DNA from: Neisseria mucosa
GTDB taxonomy: Bacteria > Pseudomonadota > Gammaproteobacteria > Burkholderiales > Neisseriaceae
DNA length: 64,000 bases
Direction: 5' to 3'
NCBI RefSeq assembly: GCF_013267835.1
Contig: NZ_CP053939.1
Span: forward strand, 124,001-188,000
The position numbers and the translations under genes were made by a program. Below, in pieces: positions 47,515-57,006 of the stretch. Numbering within the stretch: the first letter of the stretch is position 1; every line of letters begins with the position of its first letter. Under the pieces are notes generated by a model that saw only the letters and a program-made list of their open reading frames with translations, did not search any database and was not told the origin of the DNA.

Positions 47515-50445
47515 TTACAGCGTACGGGCAACTTCGACGATGTCGAAACATTCGAGTTGGTCGCCTTCCATAATCTCGTTGTAGCCTTTGATCATCAGAC
47601 CACATTCGAAGCCCATGCGGACTTCTTTGACGTCGTCTTTGTAGCGTTTCAAAGAAGACAGTTCGCCGGTATGGATGACCACGTTGTTGCGGATGAGGCG
47701 GACATGGGAATCGCGTTTGACCACGCCGTCGGTAACCATACAGCCTGCAATATTGCCAACTTTGGAAACGGAGATAACCTGACGGATTTCGACCGTACCG
47801 GTGACTTGTTCTTTCTCTTCCGGAGAGAGCATGCCGCTCATGGCGGCTTTCACATCGTCGATGGCATCGTAAATGATGTTGTAGTAACGGATTTCCACAT
47901 TTTCATTTTCGGCCAGTTTGCGTGCGGAAGCATCTGCACGGACGTTAAAGCCGATGATGAACGCGCCGGAAGCGATGGCCAAGTTGACATCCGATTCGGT
48001 AATGCCGCCCACGCCGCTGTGCAACACGTTCACTTTCACTTCGTCGGTGGACAGTTTTTTCAGGCTGCCCGCCAAAGCTTCGTAAGAACCTTGTACGTCT
48101 GCTTTGATGATGACAGACAAGGATTGGGCTTGGTTTTCGCCCATGTTGTTGAACATGTTTTCCAGTTTTGCGGCCTGTTGTTTGGCCAAGCGCACGTCGC
48201 GGTATTTGCCTTGACGGAAGAGGGCGATTTCGCGCGCTTTTTTCTCGTCGGCCAACACCATTGCATCTTCGCCTGCGTTCGGTACGTCGGACAAGCCGAG
48301 GATTTCGACAGGGATAGACGGTCCGGCTTCATTGATGGCTTTGCCGTTTTCGTCAACCATTGCACGAATTTTACCGAATGCAGTACCGGCCAGCAGCATA
48401 TCGCCTTTTTTCAGCGTACCGCTTTGCACCAAGAGGGTAGCAACCGCGCCGCGGCCTTTGTCCAAACGTGCCTCAACGATGATACCTTTGGCTGGTGCAT
48501 CGACAGGGGCGGTCAGTTCCAAAACTTCGGCTTCGAGCAAGACGGCTTCGAGCAAGGCGTCGATATTGATGCCTTTTTTGGCGGAAACGTCGATAAATTG
48601 TACATCGCCGCCCCATTCGTCCGGCACGACTTCGTGCGCGGTCAGCTCTTGGCGGATACGCTCGGGATTGGCGGCTTCTTTATCGATTTTGTTGACGGCA
48701 ACCACCATCGGCACGCCTGCGGCTTTAGCATGGGCAATCGCCTCGATGGTTTGCGGCATCACGCCATCGTCGGCTGCAACCACGAGAATCACGATGTCGG
48801 TTGCTTTCGCACCGCGCGCACGCATGGCGGTAAACGCTTCGTGACCCGGAGTATCCAAGAAGGTAATCACGCCGCGCGGGGTTTCAACGTGGTATGCACC
48901 GATGTGTTGGGTAATGCCGCCTGCTTCGCCTTGTACCACTTTGGCGCGGCGGATGTAGTCCAGCAGGGAGGTTTTACCGTGGTCGACGTGACCCATGACG
49001 GTAACCACCGGAGGACGCGGCAATGCTTCGGCTTCCACGGCTTCCACGCCTTCATCCAAGAATGCCTCTGGATCGTCGGCAGCAGCAGGTTTGCCGATGT
49101 GGCCGAGTTCTTCCACCACAATCAGGGCAGTGTCTTGGTCGATGGATTGGTTGATGGTGACCATCATGCCCATTTTCATCAGGGCTTTGACCACTTCGAC
49201 GCCTTTAACGGCCATTTTGTGCGCCAAATCGGCAACGGTAATGGTTTCGGGAACCAAAACTTCGTGTACGACAGGTTCGGTCGGTGCTTGGAAGGCGTGT
49301 TGGTTCGGCTCGAGTTTGAGTTTCTTGCCTTTTTTGCCGCTGCGTACGCGCTCGTCGTCGCCGTTGCGTGCATTGTTGCGGTCACGGCCGCCTTTGCCGC
49401 CTTTGCCTTTGGCGTTGCGGCCTTGGTTCTCTTCGTCACGATCGCGGCGGTCGTCTTTTTTATTGCGCGCGTTGTGTTCGGATTTGCCTTCGCCGGCTGA
49501 GGATTTGGTTTTCTCGGCAGATTTGTTGCGTTCGCCTGATTTGGATTTGGCTTCTTTGGCAGATTTTGCTTCTTGCTCGGCCTGTTGTTTCATGGCTTCG
49601 CGGCGTGCTTGACGCTCTTGTTTTTCTTTCAACAAGGCTTCTTGATGCGCACGCAGGGCAGCGGCACGACGGGCTTCTTCATCGCGTTGAGCCTGTTCTT
49701 CCTCGCTGACGACAGGTTGAGGTACGGCAGGCGCGGCAGGTTTGGCTGCCTTTTTCGCTTCTTTGCCTTTACCGCCTTTGTCTTGTTTGGCTTTAGCAGG
49801 TTTTTTGGCTTCGGCCGGTTTTTCAGCTTCAACGGATTTTTCAGACGGCTTGGTGTCTGCTTTGGCTTCTACTTTAGCTTCTACGGCTTCAACCGGTTTA
49901 GCTTCTTCTTTTTTGGCTTCGGCAGGCTTGCTTTCTGCTTTTGGTGCGGCTTTGGCTGCTTTCAGTCTGGCTGCTTCGGCCTCTGCTTTGGCGCGGGCTT
50001 CGGCTTTTGCGGCTGCTTCTGCTTCAGCTTTGGCTTTTTCTTCGGCAGCTTTGGCTTTTTCTTCGGCAGCTTTGGCTTTTTCTTCGGCAGCTTTGGCGGC
50101 TGCTTTTTCTGCTTCGGCTTTTTGGTTTTCAGCCGCTACTTTGGCTTTGGCCTCCGCGGCCAATTCTTCGGAAGAAGGAATGGTAACGGCACGGCTGCGG
50201 CGGCGTGTTTCCACTTTTACGCCGTCAACGGTGCTGACTTCGGTTTTTTTGCGGCGGATGCTGATGGTGCCGCTGTTGCTGCCATTTTTCTTTTGCAGGT
50301 AAGCGGTCAGCAGTTGTTTGTCGTCAGTGGTCAGGCTGTCATTACCGCTGTTTTTGTTGACGCCGGCTTCTTTCAATTGTTTAAGCAAATCATCGACGGG
50401 GCGGTTTAGTTCGGCGGCAAATTGTGCTACGGTTGTATTACTCAT
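47515..50445 (-). CDS. infB: translation initiation factor IF-2
   Basis: A GTPase that places initiator tRNA on the small subunit. The 976-residue protein has an N-terminal IF2N domain (1-52), a long Ala/Lys/Glu-rich linker (about 80-330) and a second IF2N-like segment, then the G domain ([25 protein letters not shown]) and domains II-IV. The linker contains a three-times repeated 7-residue unit (AEEKAKA) from a perfect 21-bp DNA repeat. It follows nusA by 11 bp and is the end of the rimP operon. Such linkers vary in length between strains. Confidence 0.97.
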   Translation of the reverse strand: MSNTTVAQFAAELNRPVDDLLKQLKEAGVNKNSGNDSLTTDDKQLLTAYLQKKNGSNSGTISIRRKKTEVSTVDGVKVETRRRSRAVTIPSSEELAAEAKAKVAAENQKAEAEKAAAKAAEEKAKAAEEKAKAAEEKAKAEAEAAAKAEARAKAEAEAARLKAAKAAPKAESKPAEAKKEEAKPVEAVEAKVEAKADTKPSEKSVEAEKPAEAKKPAKAKQDKGGKGKEAKKAAKPAAPAVPQPVVSEEEQAQRDEEARRAAALRAHQEALLKEKQERQARREAMKQQAEQEAKSAKEAKSKSGERNKSAEKTKSSAGEGKSEHNARNKKDDRRDRDEENQGRNAKGKGGKGGRDRNNARNGDDERVRSGKKGKKLKLEPNQHAFQAPTEPVVHEVLVPETITVADLAHKMAVKGVEVVKALMKMGMMVTINQSIDQDTALIVVEELGHIGKPAAADDPEAFLDEGVEAVEAEALPRPPVVTVMGHVDHGKTSLLDYIRRAKVVQGEAGGITQHIGAYHVETPRGVITFLDTPGHEAFTAMRARGAKATDIVILVVAADDGVMPQTIEAIAHAKAAGVPMVVAVNKIDKEAANPERIRQELTAHEVVPDEWGGDVQFIDVSAKKGINIDALLEAVLLEAEVLELTAPVDAPAKGIIVEARLDKGRGAVATLLVQSGTLKKGDMLLAGTAFGKIRAMVDENGKAINEAGPSIPVEILGLSDVPNAGEDAMVLADEKKAREIALFRQGKYRDVRLAKQQAAKLENMFNNMGENQAQSLSVIIKADVQGSYEALAGSLKKLSTDEVKVNVLHSGVGGITESDVNLAIASGAFIIGFNVRADASARKLAENENVEIRYYNIIYDAIDDVKAAMSGMLSPEEKEQVTGTVEIRQVISVSKVGNIAGCMVTDGVVKRDSHVRLIRNNVVIHTGELSSLKRYKDDVKEVRMGFECGLMIKGYNEIMEGDQLECFDIVEVARTL
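50030..50092. repeat. three perfect 21-bp tandem repeats in infB
   Basis: The unit TTGGCTTTTTCTTCGGCAGCT occurs at 50030-50050, 50051-50071 and 50072-50092. It encodes repeated AEEKAKA in the IF-2 linker and keeps the frame, so copy number could vary between strains. Confidence 0.85.
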
Positions 50446-50456
50446 TCAGTACCCCC

Positions 50457-51962
50457 TTAGTTGTTTTCTTCAGTAAACCAGTGTTCGCGTGCAGCCAAAA
50501 TCACTTTTTTGGCTTCTTCTTCGTCAACACCGGTAATTTCGACCAATTCGTCAACAGACAATTCGGCCAGATCGTCGCGTTGGGTCACGCCTGCTTCGGC
50601 AAGCTTGCGCAACATATCGGAATCTACGCCGTCCAGATTGCGCATGTCTTCAGACACTTCGCCCAGTTTTTCTTCTGCCGCGATGGTCATGGTCAGGATG
50701 GCGTCGCGTGCGCGGTTGCGCAGGGTTTCAACGATTTCTTCGTCAAAGCCTTCGATGGCGAGCAATTCTGCCGCCGGAACGTAAGCCACTTCTTCCAATG
50801 TGGCAAAACCTTCTTCAACCAAAATATCGGCGGTTTCATCGTCGATGTTCAAGTGGGTAGTGAAGAGGTTGCGGATAACGGCGTCTTCGGCGGCATTGCG
50901 CTCGTCGGCTTCTTCAACGGTCATGATGTTCAGCTGCCAGCCGGTCAGGATGGAAGCCAGGCGGACGTTTTGACCGCCGCGGCCGATGGCCAGCGCCAGT
51001 TGGTTTTCATCAACAATCACGTCAACGGCGTGTTTGTCTTCGTCAATCACGATGCGGCTCACTTCGGCAGGAGACAGCGCGTTCATCACGAATTGGGCAG
51101 GCTCGGGAGACCACAAAACGATGTCGATGCGTTCGCCGGACAATTCGTTGCTCACGGCGTTGACACGGGAACCGCGCACGCCGATACAAGTACCCTGTGG
51201 ATCGATGCGTTGGTCGTTGGCTTTAACGGCAACTTTGGCGCGTTGGCCTGGATCGCGTGCTACTTCGCGGATTTCCAACAGGCCGTCTGCAATTTCAGGC
51301 ACTTCGTTGGCGTAGAGTTTGGCCAAGAAGTCGCCGCTGGTACGGCTCAAAATAACTTGTTTGCGGCCGGTATTGCCGATTTCGTCCACACGCAGGAAGA
51401 GGGCGCGGATGCGGTCGCCGCTGCGGAAGTTTTCGCGCGGAATCATTTCTTCGCGTGGAATCAGTGCATCAAGTTTGCCCGCGACGACTTCAACGATGAT
51501 GCCGTGGCGCTCAACGCGTTTTACGGTGCCGGAAACGATGTCTTCTTTAGAAGCAAGGAACTCGTTCAGGTTTTGCTCGCGCTCCGCATCACGGATGCGT
51601 TGCAGGATGATTTGTTTGGCGGTTTGCGCTGCTTGGCGGCCGAAGCCTTCGTTTGGCAGCTGCTCTTCGTAGTATTCGCCGATTTGGATGGTGGTGCCGG
51701 GGATTTCTTCTTGGATTTCCTCGATGGTTTTTTCTACGTCGGGGTAGGTGTAGTCTTCATCGGCAACAATCAGCCAGCGGCGGAAGGTTTGGTATTCGCC
51801 GGTATCGCGGTCGATTTCGACGCGCACGTCCATGTGCTCGCGGTCGGCTTTTTTCTTGGCGGCAGTAGAGAGGGCGAATTCAAGGGCTTTGAATACGACT
51901 TCCGTTTCAACGTTTTTTTCACTTGCCAGCGCTTCGGCCAGCTGTAACATTTCGCGACTCAT
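50457..51962 (-). CDS. nusA: transcription termination/antitermination factor NusA
   Basis: Binds RNA polymerase and controls pausing and termination. The 501-residue protein has the N-terminal polymerase-binding domain (1-130), S1 domain (about 135-200), KH domains (including [12 protein letters not shown] and [13 protein letters not shown]) and C-terminal AR-type acidic repeats ([20 protein letters not shown]). It is in rimP-nusA-infB order with 27 bp to rimP and 11 bp to infB. Confidence 0.97.
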   Translation of the reverse strand: MSREMLQLAEALASEKNVETEVVFKALEFALSTAAKKKADREHMDVRVEIDRDTGEYQTFRRWLIVADEDYTYPDVEKTIEEIQEEIPGTTIQIGEYYEEQLPNEGFGRQAAQTAKQIILQRIRDAEREQNLNEFLASKEDIVSGTVKRVERHGIIVEVVAGKLDALIPREEMIPRENFRSGDRIRALFLRVDEIGNTGRKQVILSRTSGDFLAKLYANEVPEIADGLLEIREVARDPGQRAKVAVKANDQRIDPQGTCIGVRGSRVNAVSNELSGERIDIVLWSPEPAQFVMNALSPAEVSRIVIDEDKHAVDVIVDENQLALAIGRGGQNVRLASILTGWQLNIMTVEEADERNAAEDAVIRNLFTTHLNIDDETADILVEEGFATLEEVAYVPAAELLAIEGFDEEIVETLRNRARDAILTMTIAAEEKLGEVSEDMRNLDGVDSDMLRKLAEAGVTQRDDLAELSVDELVEITGVDEEEAKKVILAAREHWFTEENN

Positions 51963-51989
51963 TTTCTAGAATCTCCAAGTAATCGGTTT

Positions 51990-52421
51990 TTAAAATTTAA
52001 ATTCGGGGCGCAAACGGGCTTTGTCGATGTTGCTCAATTCGATTTGGGCGGTTTTGCCGTCGAAAGAGACGGTAACAATGTCGTTTTCGCAAGATTCGAT
52101 GCGGCCGATGAAGTTTTTCTGACCATCAATCGGCAGGCGTGTTTTGATTTTGGCGTTCTGGCCGGCAAAGCGCACGAAGTCGGCGGCTTTTTTCAACGGT
52201 CGGTCAAGGCCCGGGCTGGAGATTTCCAAGCGTTTGTAGTCGATGTCTTCAACCATGAACACGCGGCTCAGATGGTTGCTGACAGTGGCGCAGTCTTCGA
52301 CGGTGATGCCGCCTTCTTTATCGATGAAAATGCGCAAATCGCCTTGCGCGGTCAGTTCGAAATCGACCAGCTCGTAGCCCAAGCCGGGCAGGGTTTTATC
52401 AAGAATGCTTTGAATATCCAT
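51990..52421 (-). CDS. rimP: ribosome maturation factor RimP
   Basis: Needed for 30S subunit maturation. The 143-residue protein has the RimP features [31 protein letters not shown] (in outline) and [13 protein letters not shown]. Start at ATG 52421, supported by GGAG five bases upstream; an in-frame start 24 bp earlier lies in the leader hairpin region and is not needed. First gene of rimP-nusA-infB. A terminator-like hairpin lies in its leader. Confidence 0.95.
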   Translation of the reverse strand: MDIQSILDKTLPGLGYELVDFELTAQGDLRIFIDKEGGITVEDCATVSNHLSRVFMVEDIDYKRLEISSPGLDRPLKKAADFVRFAGQNAKIKTRLPIDGQKNFIGRIESCENDIVTVSFDGKTAQIELSNIDKARLRPEFKF

Positions 52422-52445
52422 GCTTCTCCAGAAGTACATAAACAA

Positions 52446-52469
52446 AAAAATGGCCGCGCGGCCATTTTT
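52446..52469 (-). terminator. terminator-like hairpin in the rimP leader
   Basis: A perfect 24-bp palindrome, AAAAATGGCCGC and complement. On the minus strand it ends in a run of seven T, the form of an intrinsic terminator. It lies only 25 bp upstream of the rimP start and downstream of the likely promoter, so it fits an attenuator of rimP-nusA-infB. Confidence 0.7.
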
Positions 52470-52492
52470 CGTGTGATTTGAAAAATTGGCCT

Positions 52493-52498
52493 ATTATA
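52493..52498 (-). promoter_or_regulatory. candidate -10 of the rimP-nusA-infB operon
   Basis: TATAAT on the minus strand. Transcription starting near 52486 would give a leader of about 65 bases containing the terminator-like hairpin. No good -35 is visible. Confidence 0.5.
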
Positions 52499-52764
52499 AC
52501 TGTTTTCCAGATAAAAGAAAAGCGTTGATTTGGCGTGGATTTTTTGAAGTAATTGCTTAAATGGAAGGGGTGGGGATGAGGCCGTCTGAAAAGGGAATTG
52601 TTGACAAGTTTTGATGTGGCTTTTCTGGAATTTTTTTGGAAAACAAATAATTGGTGGTGCTTTGTTTTCAGACGGCCTTGGATTTCCTGATTTTTCGTGC
52701 TTGCACAATGTGCAAGGCGGTTCTACAATTTCTTCATACCCTCCGAAGAAGAAAGATGGCCGCT
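52499..52764. other. AT-rich divergent spacer between rimP and serC
   Basis: Holds DUS copies at 52579-52590 and, inverted, 52665-52677, and the promoter regions of the two divergent genes. No open frame was recognised. Confidence 0.45.
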
Positions 52765-53871
52765 ATGTCCGCACACCCGATTTATAATTTTTCCGCAGGT
52801 CCTGCCGTATTGCCGGAAGCCGTATTGCGTACCGCGCAACAGGAAATGCTCGACTACAACGGTACGGGTTTCCCCGTGATGGCGATGAGCCACCGTTCGG
52901 ATATGTTTTTGAGCATTCTTCATCATGCCGAACAAGACTTGCGCCAGCTTTTGAATATTCCGTCCAACTATAAAATCCTGTTTTTACAGGGCGGTGCGAC
53001 CACGCAATTCAATATGGTGGCCATGAATTTGGCGCACGGTTTTGCGACTGCCGACGCGGTGGTAACGGGCAACTGGAGCCGTATTGCCTATGAACAGATG
53101 AGCCGTTTGAGCAATGCCGAAATCCGTTTGGCCGCGCATGGCGGCGAGCAATATGCCTATAAAAACCTGCCTGCGGTGGAGGATTGGGATGTCAACCCGA
53201 ATTCCGCGTTTGTTCATTTTGCGATTAATGAAACCGTAAACGGCTTGCAGTATCAAAACGTCCCCAAACTTTCAGACGGCCTGCCGCCGCTGGTGTGCGA
53301 TATGTCGAGCGAGATTTTGTCGCGTGAGTTTGATGTATCCGATTACGGCCTGATTTATGCCGGCGCACAAAAAAATATCGGCCCCGCCGGTGCGACCGTG
53401 GTCATTATCCGCGAGGATTTGCTGGAGCGTTGTCCGAACGATATTCCCGATGTGTTCAACTACCGTTCGCACATCAACCGCGACGGTATGTACAACACGC
53501 CTTCCACCTATGCGATTTATATGTCGGGCTTGGTGTTCCGCTGGCTGCAAACGCAGGGCGGTGTGAAAAAAATTGAAGCGGTCAATCGAATGAAGGCACA
53601 AACCTTGTATGAGGCGATAGACGGCAGCGGCGGTTTTTACATCAACGATATTCATCCTGATGCGCGTTCCAAAATGAACGTGGTCTTCAAAACCGCAAGT
53701 GAGGATTTGGATCGCCGCTTTGTGTTGGAAGCTGAGTTGCAGGGCCTGTGCCTGCTCAAGGGCTACAAAACCGTCGGCGGTATGCGCGCCAGCATTTATA
53801 ATGCGATGCCGCTTGAAGGTGTGAACGCGTTGGCCGACTTTATGAAAGATTTCCAACGACGTTACGGTTAA
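52765..53871 (+). CDS. serC: phosphoserine aminotransferase
   Basis: A PLP enzyme of serine and pyridoxal-phosphate synthesis. The 368-residue protein begins with the family signature PIYNFSAGPAVLPEAVL, has FLQGGATTQFNMVAMNL and the PLP-lysine region YGLIYAGAQKNIGPAG (Lys in QKN). I place the start at ATG 52765; the in-frame ATG at 52756 adds three residues. The length matches meningococcal SerC. It is divergent from rimP. Confidence 0.95.
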   Translation: MSAHPIYNFSAGPAVLPEAVLRTAQQEMLDYNGTGFPVMAMSHRSDMFLSILHHAEQDLRQLLNIPSNYKILFLQGGATTQFNMVAMNLAHGFATADAVVTGNWSRIAYEQMSRLSNAEIRLAAHGGEQYAYKNLPAVEDWDVNPNSAFVHFAINETVNGLQYQNVPKLSDGLPPLVCDMSSEILSREFDVSDYGLIYAGAQKNIGPAGATVVIIREDLLERCPNDIPDVFNYRSHINRDGMYNTPSTYAIYMSGLVFRWLQTQGGVKKIEAVNRMKAQTLYEAIDGSGGFYINDIHPDARSKMNVVFKTASEDLDRRFVLEAELQGLCLLKGYKTVGGMRASIYNAMPLEGVNALADFMKDFQRRYG

Positions 53872-53882
53872 GACTTAAGATA

Positions 53883-53919
53883 AAAAGGCCGTCTGAAACT
53901 GGGTTTCAGACGGCCTTTT
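53883..53919. terminator. inverted-DUS hairpin between converging genes
   Basis: AAAAGGCCGTCTGAAAC pairs with its complement across three bases, with T run, between serC and the LD-carboxypeptidase gene. Confidence 0.8.
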
Positions 53920-53933
53920 GATTTGAACAAGCC

Positions 53934-55127
53934 TTATTCGGTCACTTCTTCAGTAATGCTGTCGCGGTAGATGGTGCTGTCGTAAGTCGGCACGGGAGGC
54001 GGCAGCAGGTTGTTGAGCGTCAGCGCGGACGGATTCAGCGTCGGGTAGCCGCTGAAGGTGACGGAATAACCGCCGTTGCCGGTACTGCGGACTTTGGCAT
54101 GCGCGCCCAACGGGAAAGTGGTTTTGTTGGTGATGTGGCCGAATGGGAAACCGGTCAACACAGGAATCTTGGCGGTGCGCGAAATGTGGTTGACGACGGC
54201 GGAGAAGTCGTAGCTGGAATCGTACGCATCGCGGATGGTGCCCATGCGGAAATCGCCGAAGATGATGGCGCGTTGTTTTTGCAAAACACCTGACAGATAA
54301 AGCGTATTGAGCATACGCTCGATGCGGTAAGGCTGTTCGCTGACGTCTTCGATAAAGAGGATACCGCCTTGAATGTCGGGCATGTAAGGCGTACCGGCGA
54401 GGGAAGCGAGTACGCTCAGGTTGCCGCCCCATAATGTGCCTTCGACGTTGACATCGGCGCGTTGGATGGTTGGGACATCAACGATGTTGACGTTGTTGGT
54501 TGTGCCGCGGATGAAGGAATCCATGGTAAAGACGCTGGGGTCAGCTTTGCCGAATTCGCTGTACACCATCGGGCCGGCAAAGCTCATCATATTGCCTTTG
54601 GCCAACAGAGCGAGTTGGACGGCGCAAACGTCGCTGAAGCCGAAGAACAATGTGCCGCGTTCGCGCATTCTGGCACCGAGTGAGGCGAAGTCGATTTGTG
54701 GCAGGATGCGTGCCGCGCCATAGCCGCCGCGCAAGCCCATGAGGACTTTGGGTGTTTCAACACGGCCGCCGGCAACGTCTTGGAAGTCGGCGGCGCGTTG
54801 GGCGTCGCTGCCGGCAAAGCGTTGGTAGCGGCGGCTGCCTGCCTGTTGGTTGGTTACGGTAAAGCCTGCATTGTAGAGGCGGGTCAGGCCGGTAGTCACG
54901 CGGTTGGGGTCTTCGGCGAAGCCTGACGGCGCAACAACGCGCAGGAGGTTGTCGCCGGAACGTGGCGGATGGGGTTGCTTAGGTTGCACGGTTTGGGCTT
55001 TCGCGGTGGTAGAAGTGGTTTTGGTTTGTGGCGTGGTAGTCGTGCCTGTGCCGCAGGCTTGCAGCAACCCTGCGCCTGCCGCGGCAGAGCAGGTACGCAG
55101 GAAATGGCGGCGCGTGGTGGAGTTCAT
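53934..55127 (-). CDS. ldcA: LD-carboxypeptidase (peptidase S66), Tat-type lipoprotein
   Basis: A 397-residue S66 peptidase that trims the terminal D-Ala from peptidoglycan tetrapeptides. The signal TTRRHFLRTCSAAAGAGLLQAC combines a twin-arginine motif (RRHFLR) with a lipobox (LLQAC), so it is probably exported folded and lipid-anchored in the periplasm. The catalytic residues are visible: Ser in GFSDVCAVQL, Glu in LFIEDVSEQPYRIER and His in GFPFGHITNKTTFPLG. A Thr-rich linker follows the Cys. Neisserial LdcA is known to act outside the cytoplasm. It would be a peptidoglycan remodelling enzyme. Confidence 0.88.
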   Translation of the reverse strand: MNSTTRRHFLRTCSAAAGAGLLQACGTGTTTTPQTKTTSTTAKAQTVQPKQPHPPRSGDNLLRVVAPSGFAEDPNRVTTGLTRLYNAGFTVTNQQAGSRRYQRFAGSDAQRAADFQDVAGGRVETPKVLMGLRGGYGAARILPQIDFASLGARMRERGTLFFGFSDVCAVQLALLAKGNMMSFAGPMVYSEFGKADPSVFTMDSFIRGTTNNVNIVDVPTIQRADVNVEGTLWGGNLSVLASLAGTPYMPDIQGGILFIEDVSEQPYRIERMLNTLYLSGVLQKQRAIIFGDFRMGTIRDAYDSSYDFSAVVNHISRTAKIPVLTGFPFGHITNKTTFPLGAHAKVRSTGNGGYSVTFSGYPTLNPSALTLNNLLPPPVPTYDSTIYRDSITEEVTE

Positions 55128-55150
55128 TGAGGTTTTCCTTTCGTTATATG

Positions 55151-55197
55151 TTCAGACGGCCTGAATTGGGCGTGTCGGACCTTATAGGCCGTCTGAA
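55151..55197. repeat. inverted DUS pair, outward orientation
   Basis: TTCAGACGGCC at 55151-55161 pairs with GGCCGTCTGAA at 55187-55197 around a 25-base loop. It lies between the HIT gene stop and the ldcA start on the same strand. Confidence 0.55.
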
Positions 55198-55200
55198 AGT

Positions 55201-55599
55201 TTAAGCGATTAAGTTTTTGATTTGTTGCGGCCAATTTTCGGGCAAGGCCATACCGTGTTCGCGAGCGGGTGCGGCCCAAATCGGCGCGGGGAAGTTGGCG
55301 TCGTTTTCAAAGCGGGCGATGACGTGCCAATGCAGATGGGGCACAACATTGCCGAGGCTGGCCAGATTGATTTTGGCCGGGCGGAAGACTTGGCGCATTG
55401 CGGCTTCAACCTGATACACCATTTCCATGATTTCGTTGCGTTCGGCAGGGGAAAGGTCGGTCATCTCGGAAACATGGTTATTCCAAATGACGCGGCAGAA
55501 TGCCGGTGCGCCGGCTTCGTTGTGGACGGCGATCACGCGCAGGTTTGGCGTTTGCAGCAAAATATCTTCGTTGTCGGCAGTGCAGATGGGGCAGGTCAT
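55201..55599 (-). CDS. HIT family protein
   Basis: A 132-residue histidine-triad hydrolase or transferase acting on nucleotide conjugates. The signature HLHWHVIARFE (about residues 98-108) holds the His triad, and CPIC at the start resembles a zinc-binding subgroup. Start at ATG 55599; the longer frame to 55698 comes from the preceding small gene in another frame. The start overlaps the stop of that small gene by four bases (ATGA), suggesting coupling. It lies upstream of ldcA on the same strand. Confidence 0.85.
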   Translation of the reverse strand: MTCPICTADNEDILLQTPNLRVIAVHNEAGAPAFCRVIWNNHVSEMTDLSPAERNEIMEMVYQVEAAMRQVFRPAKINLASLGNVVPHLHWHVIARFENDANFPAPIWAAPAREHGMALPENWPQQIKNLIA

Positions 55600-55837
55600 G
55601 GGTTTTTCTTTCTCAGTCTGAATAGGAATCGGGTGATTGCCATCAGGATTTTTAGAATGAGGTAAATAGCAGTCAGCGTGATGAATGCGAAAAGCCACGG
55701 TTCAGGTATAAACCACCAAAATAAATAGGTGGGCGTGATTAAGTCGGCACATTCTTCGGCGGTCTTAACGTAGTCACACAAATTAATGCAATGACGGCAA
55801 TACCAAACAAAGGCTTGAGATGTTTGAGTGCAGTCAT
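55596..55837 (-). pseudogene. small two-helix membrane protein, broken by a frameshift in a TG repeat
   Basis: Two overlapping minus-strand frames look like halves of one gene. From ATG 55837 one reads MTALKHLKPLFGIAVIALIC, a membrane helix, then runs into a stop at 55739. The other continues as a second helix region (FAFITLTAIYLILKILMAITRFLF) with a basic tail to TGA at 55596. They join in frame if one TG is removed from TGTGTG (plus-strand CACACA, 55775-55780), giving a 79-residue two-helix protein ending in an ATGA overlap with the HIT gene. This may be a true frameshift, a sequencing error, or a variable tract. Alternatively the downstream half alone is translated from TTG 55781. Confidence 0.55.
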
Positions 55838-55847
55838 GGATGAAGTG

Positions 55848-56285
55848 TCATACAAATTTTGCCGCCCCTTGATTGGCAAGCTCGTCAGCTTTTTCGTTTT
55901 CAGGGTGTCCAGCATGGCCTTTTACCCACGTCCAGCGGACATCGTGTTGTTGAACCAAACTATCCAGCTCTTTCCATAAATCGTCGTTTTTAACCGGTTT
56001 TTTGGCGGCGGTTTTCCAGCCGTTTTTTTTCCAACCGTATATCCAGCTTTCCATGCCGTTTTTGACGTATTGCGAGTCGGTGCAGATGACGACTTGGCAG
56101 CGGCGTTTTAAGGATTTCAGGCCTTCGATGACGGCGGTCAGCTCCATGCGGTTGTTGGTGGTTTCGGCTTCGCCGCCGAACAGTTCTTTTTCGTGTGTGC
56201 CGTAGCGCATAAATACCCCCCAGCCGCCTGCGCCGGGGTTGCCTTTGCATGCGCCGTCTGTGTAGAGGTAAACGGGTTTATCCAT
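55848..56285 (-). CDS. rnhA: ribonuclease HI
   Basis: Cuts the RNA strand of RNA-DNA hybrids. The 145-residue protein has all catalytic elements: [19 protein letters not shown] (Asp), [13 protein letters not shown] (Glu), [10 protein letters not shown] (Asp) and [15 protein letters not shown] (Asp and His). Start at ATG 56285 (or 56291); the longer frame to 56384 covers non-coding sequence. The length is slightly shorter than E. coli (155). Confidence 0.95.
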   Translation of the reverse strand: MDKPVYLYTDGACKGNPGAGGWGVFMRYGTHEKELFGGEAETTNNRMELTAVIEGLKSLKRRCQVVICTDSQYVKNGMESWIYGWKKNGWKTAAKKPVKNDDLWKELDSLVQQHDVRWTWVKGHAGHPENEKADELANQGAAKFV

Positions 56286-56475
56286 GGTCATGTCTTTGTC
56301 GAATAAGGCGGTATCATAACATAAGGCCGTCTGAAATATCGGCAAATACGGTTTGCGCGTGTAAAATACCCTGCACTTTATCATTCGTTAAGTTGTGCTG
56401 GATTGGCGTTAGTTAGGGCTAGAGGGATGTTGAAATCCAAGACTAAAAATGCGGTTAATTAATCAGAAGATATAG

Positions 56476-56604
56476 CTAAATATAGGAGGAAATCGAAATA
56501 AAGGATTGAATGAAAGGATTTCTAATCGCCAAAAAGATCATTACATCAACGAGCAAGAAAATAAAAATGTTTATAAGGTAACAGAGCCAATTGATTTTAA
56601 GTAG
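56476..56604 (+). pseudogene. remnant of a toxin C-terminal segment
   Basis: A 43-codon frame is open from after a TAG at 56473 to a TAG at 56602, with no start codon. It encodes a polar, basic Asn/Lys-rich segment with RISNRQKDHYINEQEN near the centre and ending VTEPIDFK. Such segments occur near the ends of polymorphic toxins, and it is directly followed by an immunity-like gene, so it is probably the tail of an older toxin cassette. Weak evidence; no family recognised. Confidence 0.4.
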
Positions 56605-56610
56605 AAAAAT

Positions 56611-57006
56611 ATGAGAATTATATTTGAGTATTATTTTAATGAGGTAAAAAAAGAATTTATTCCAACATGTGACTCAGAGTTTAAGGGGGATTATATACCG
56701 TTAATATCTTATTTGAATGATGACTTAGGAGATAAAATTGAATATAAAGAATTTCTTAAGGATATTTTGAATATTTTGATAAATAATAGAGAAGAGGATA
56801 TATCTTCTAATTCTTGGGGAGTGGATGTAGTAGGAGATAATGTTTATATATTCTTTTTATACGATTCAGATAATAAGCAATATCAAATTAAACTACCTAA
56901 AATAGAATTTATCTTTATTATTAGACGATGGATTGATTTTTTAAATAAATCGATTAAGGACCCAAACTACCAAGAAGTTATCGACTCAGAGGATGCTTAT
57001 AAATGA
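56611..57006 (+). CDS. immunity-like protein, copy 1
   Basis: A 131-residue AT-rich, acidic protein. It begins MRIIFEYYFNEVKKEFIP, has YLNDDLGD, then EEDISSNSWGVDVVGDNVYIFF and a C-terminal IIRRWIDFLNK. The pattern (Y/F-rich start, YLND, DISSNSW, late W.DF) is shared with the protein at 57356-57730, so the two are paralogs. Small acidic proteins of this form beside EndoU toxin domains are typical immunity proteins of neisserial Maf or CDI cassettes. Its stop overlaps the EndoU frame start (ATGA at 57003-57006). The exact family is not certain. Confidence 0.65.
   Translation: MRIIFEYYFNEVKKEFIPTCDSEFKGDYIPLISYLNDDLGDKIEYKEFLKDILNILINNREEDISSNSWGVDVVGDNVYIFFLYDSDNKQYQIKLPKIEFIFIIRRWIDFLNKSIKDPNYQEVIDSEDAYK

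Noticed and set aside
47557..49500. 647-residue plus-strand frame opposite infB
   Set aside because: Antisense shadow of a well-defined IF-2 gene; its product has Phe/His/Val-rich composition typical of a reversed GC-biased frame and no motifs.
50424..51947. 507-residue plus-strand frame opposite nusA
   Set aside because: Shadow frame; NusA with all domains occupies the other strand.
52499..52764. serC N-terminal extension from 52651
   Set aside because: The extra residues come from non-coding AT-rich DNA with a DUS; the family start is MSAHPIYNFSAG.
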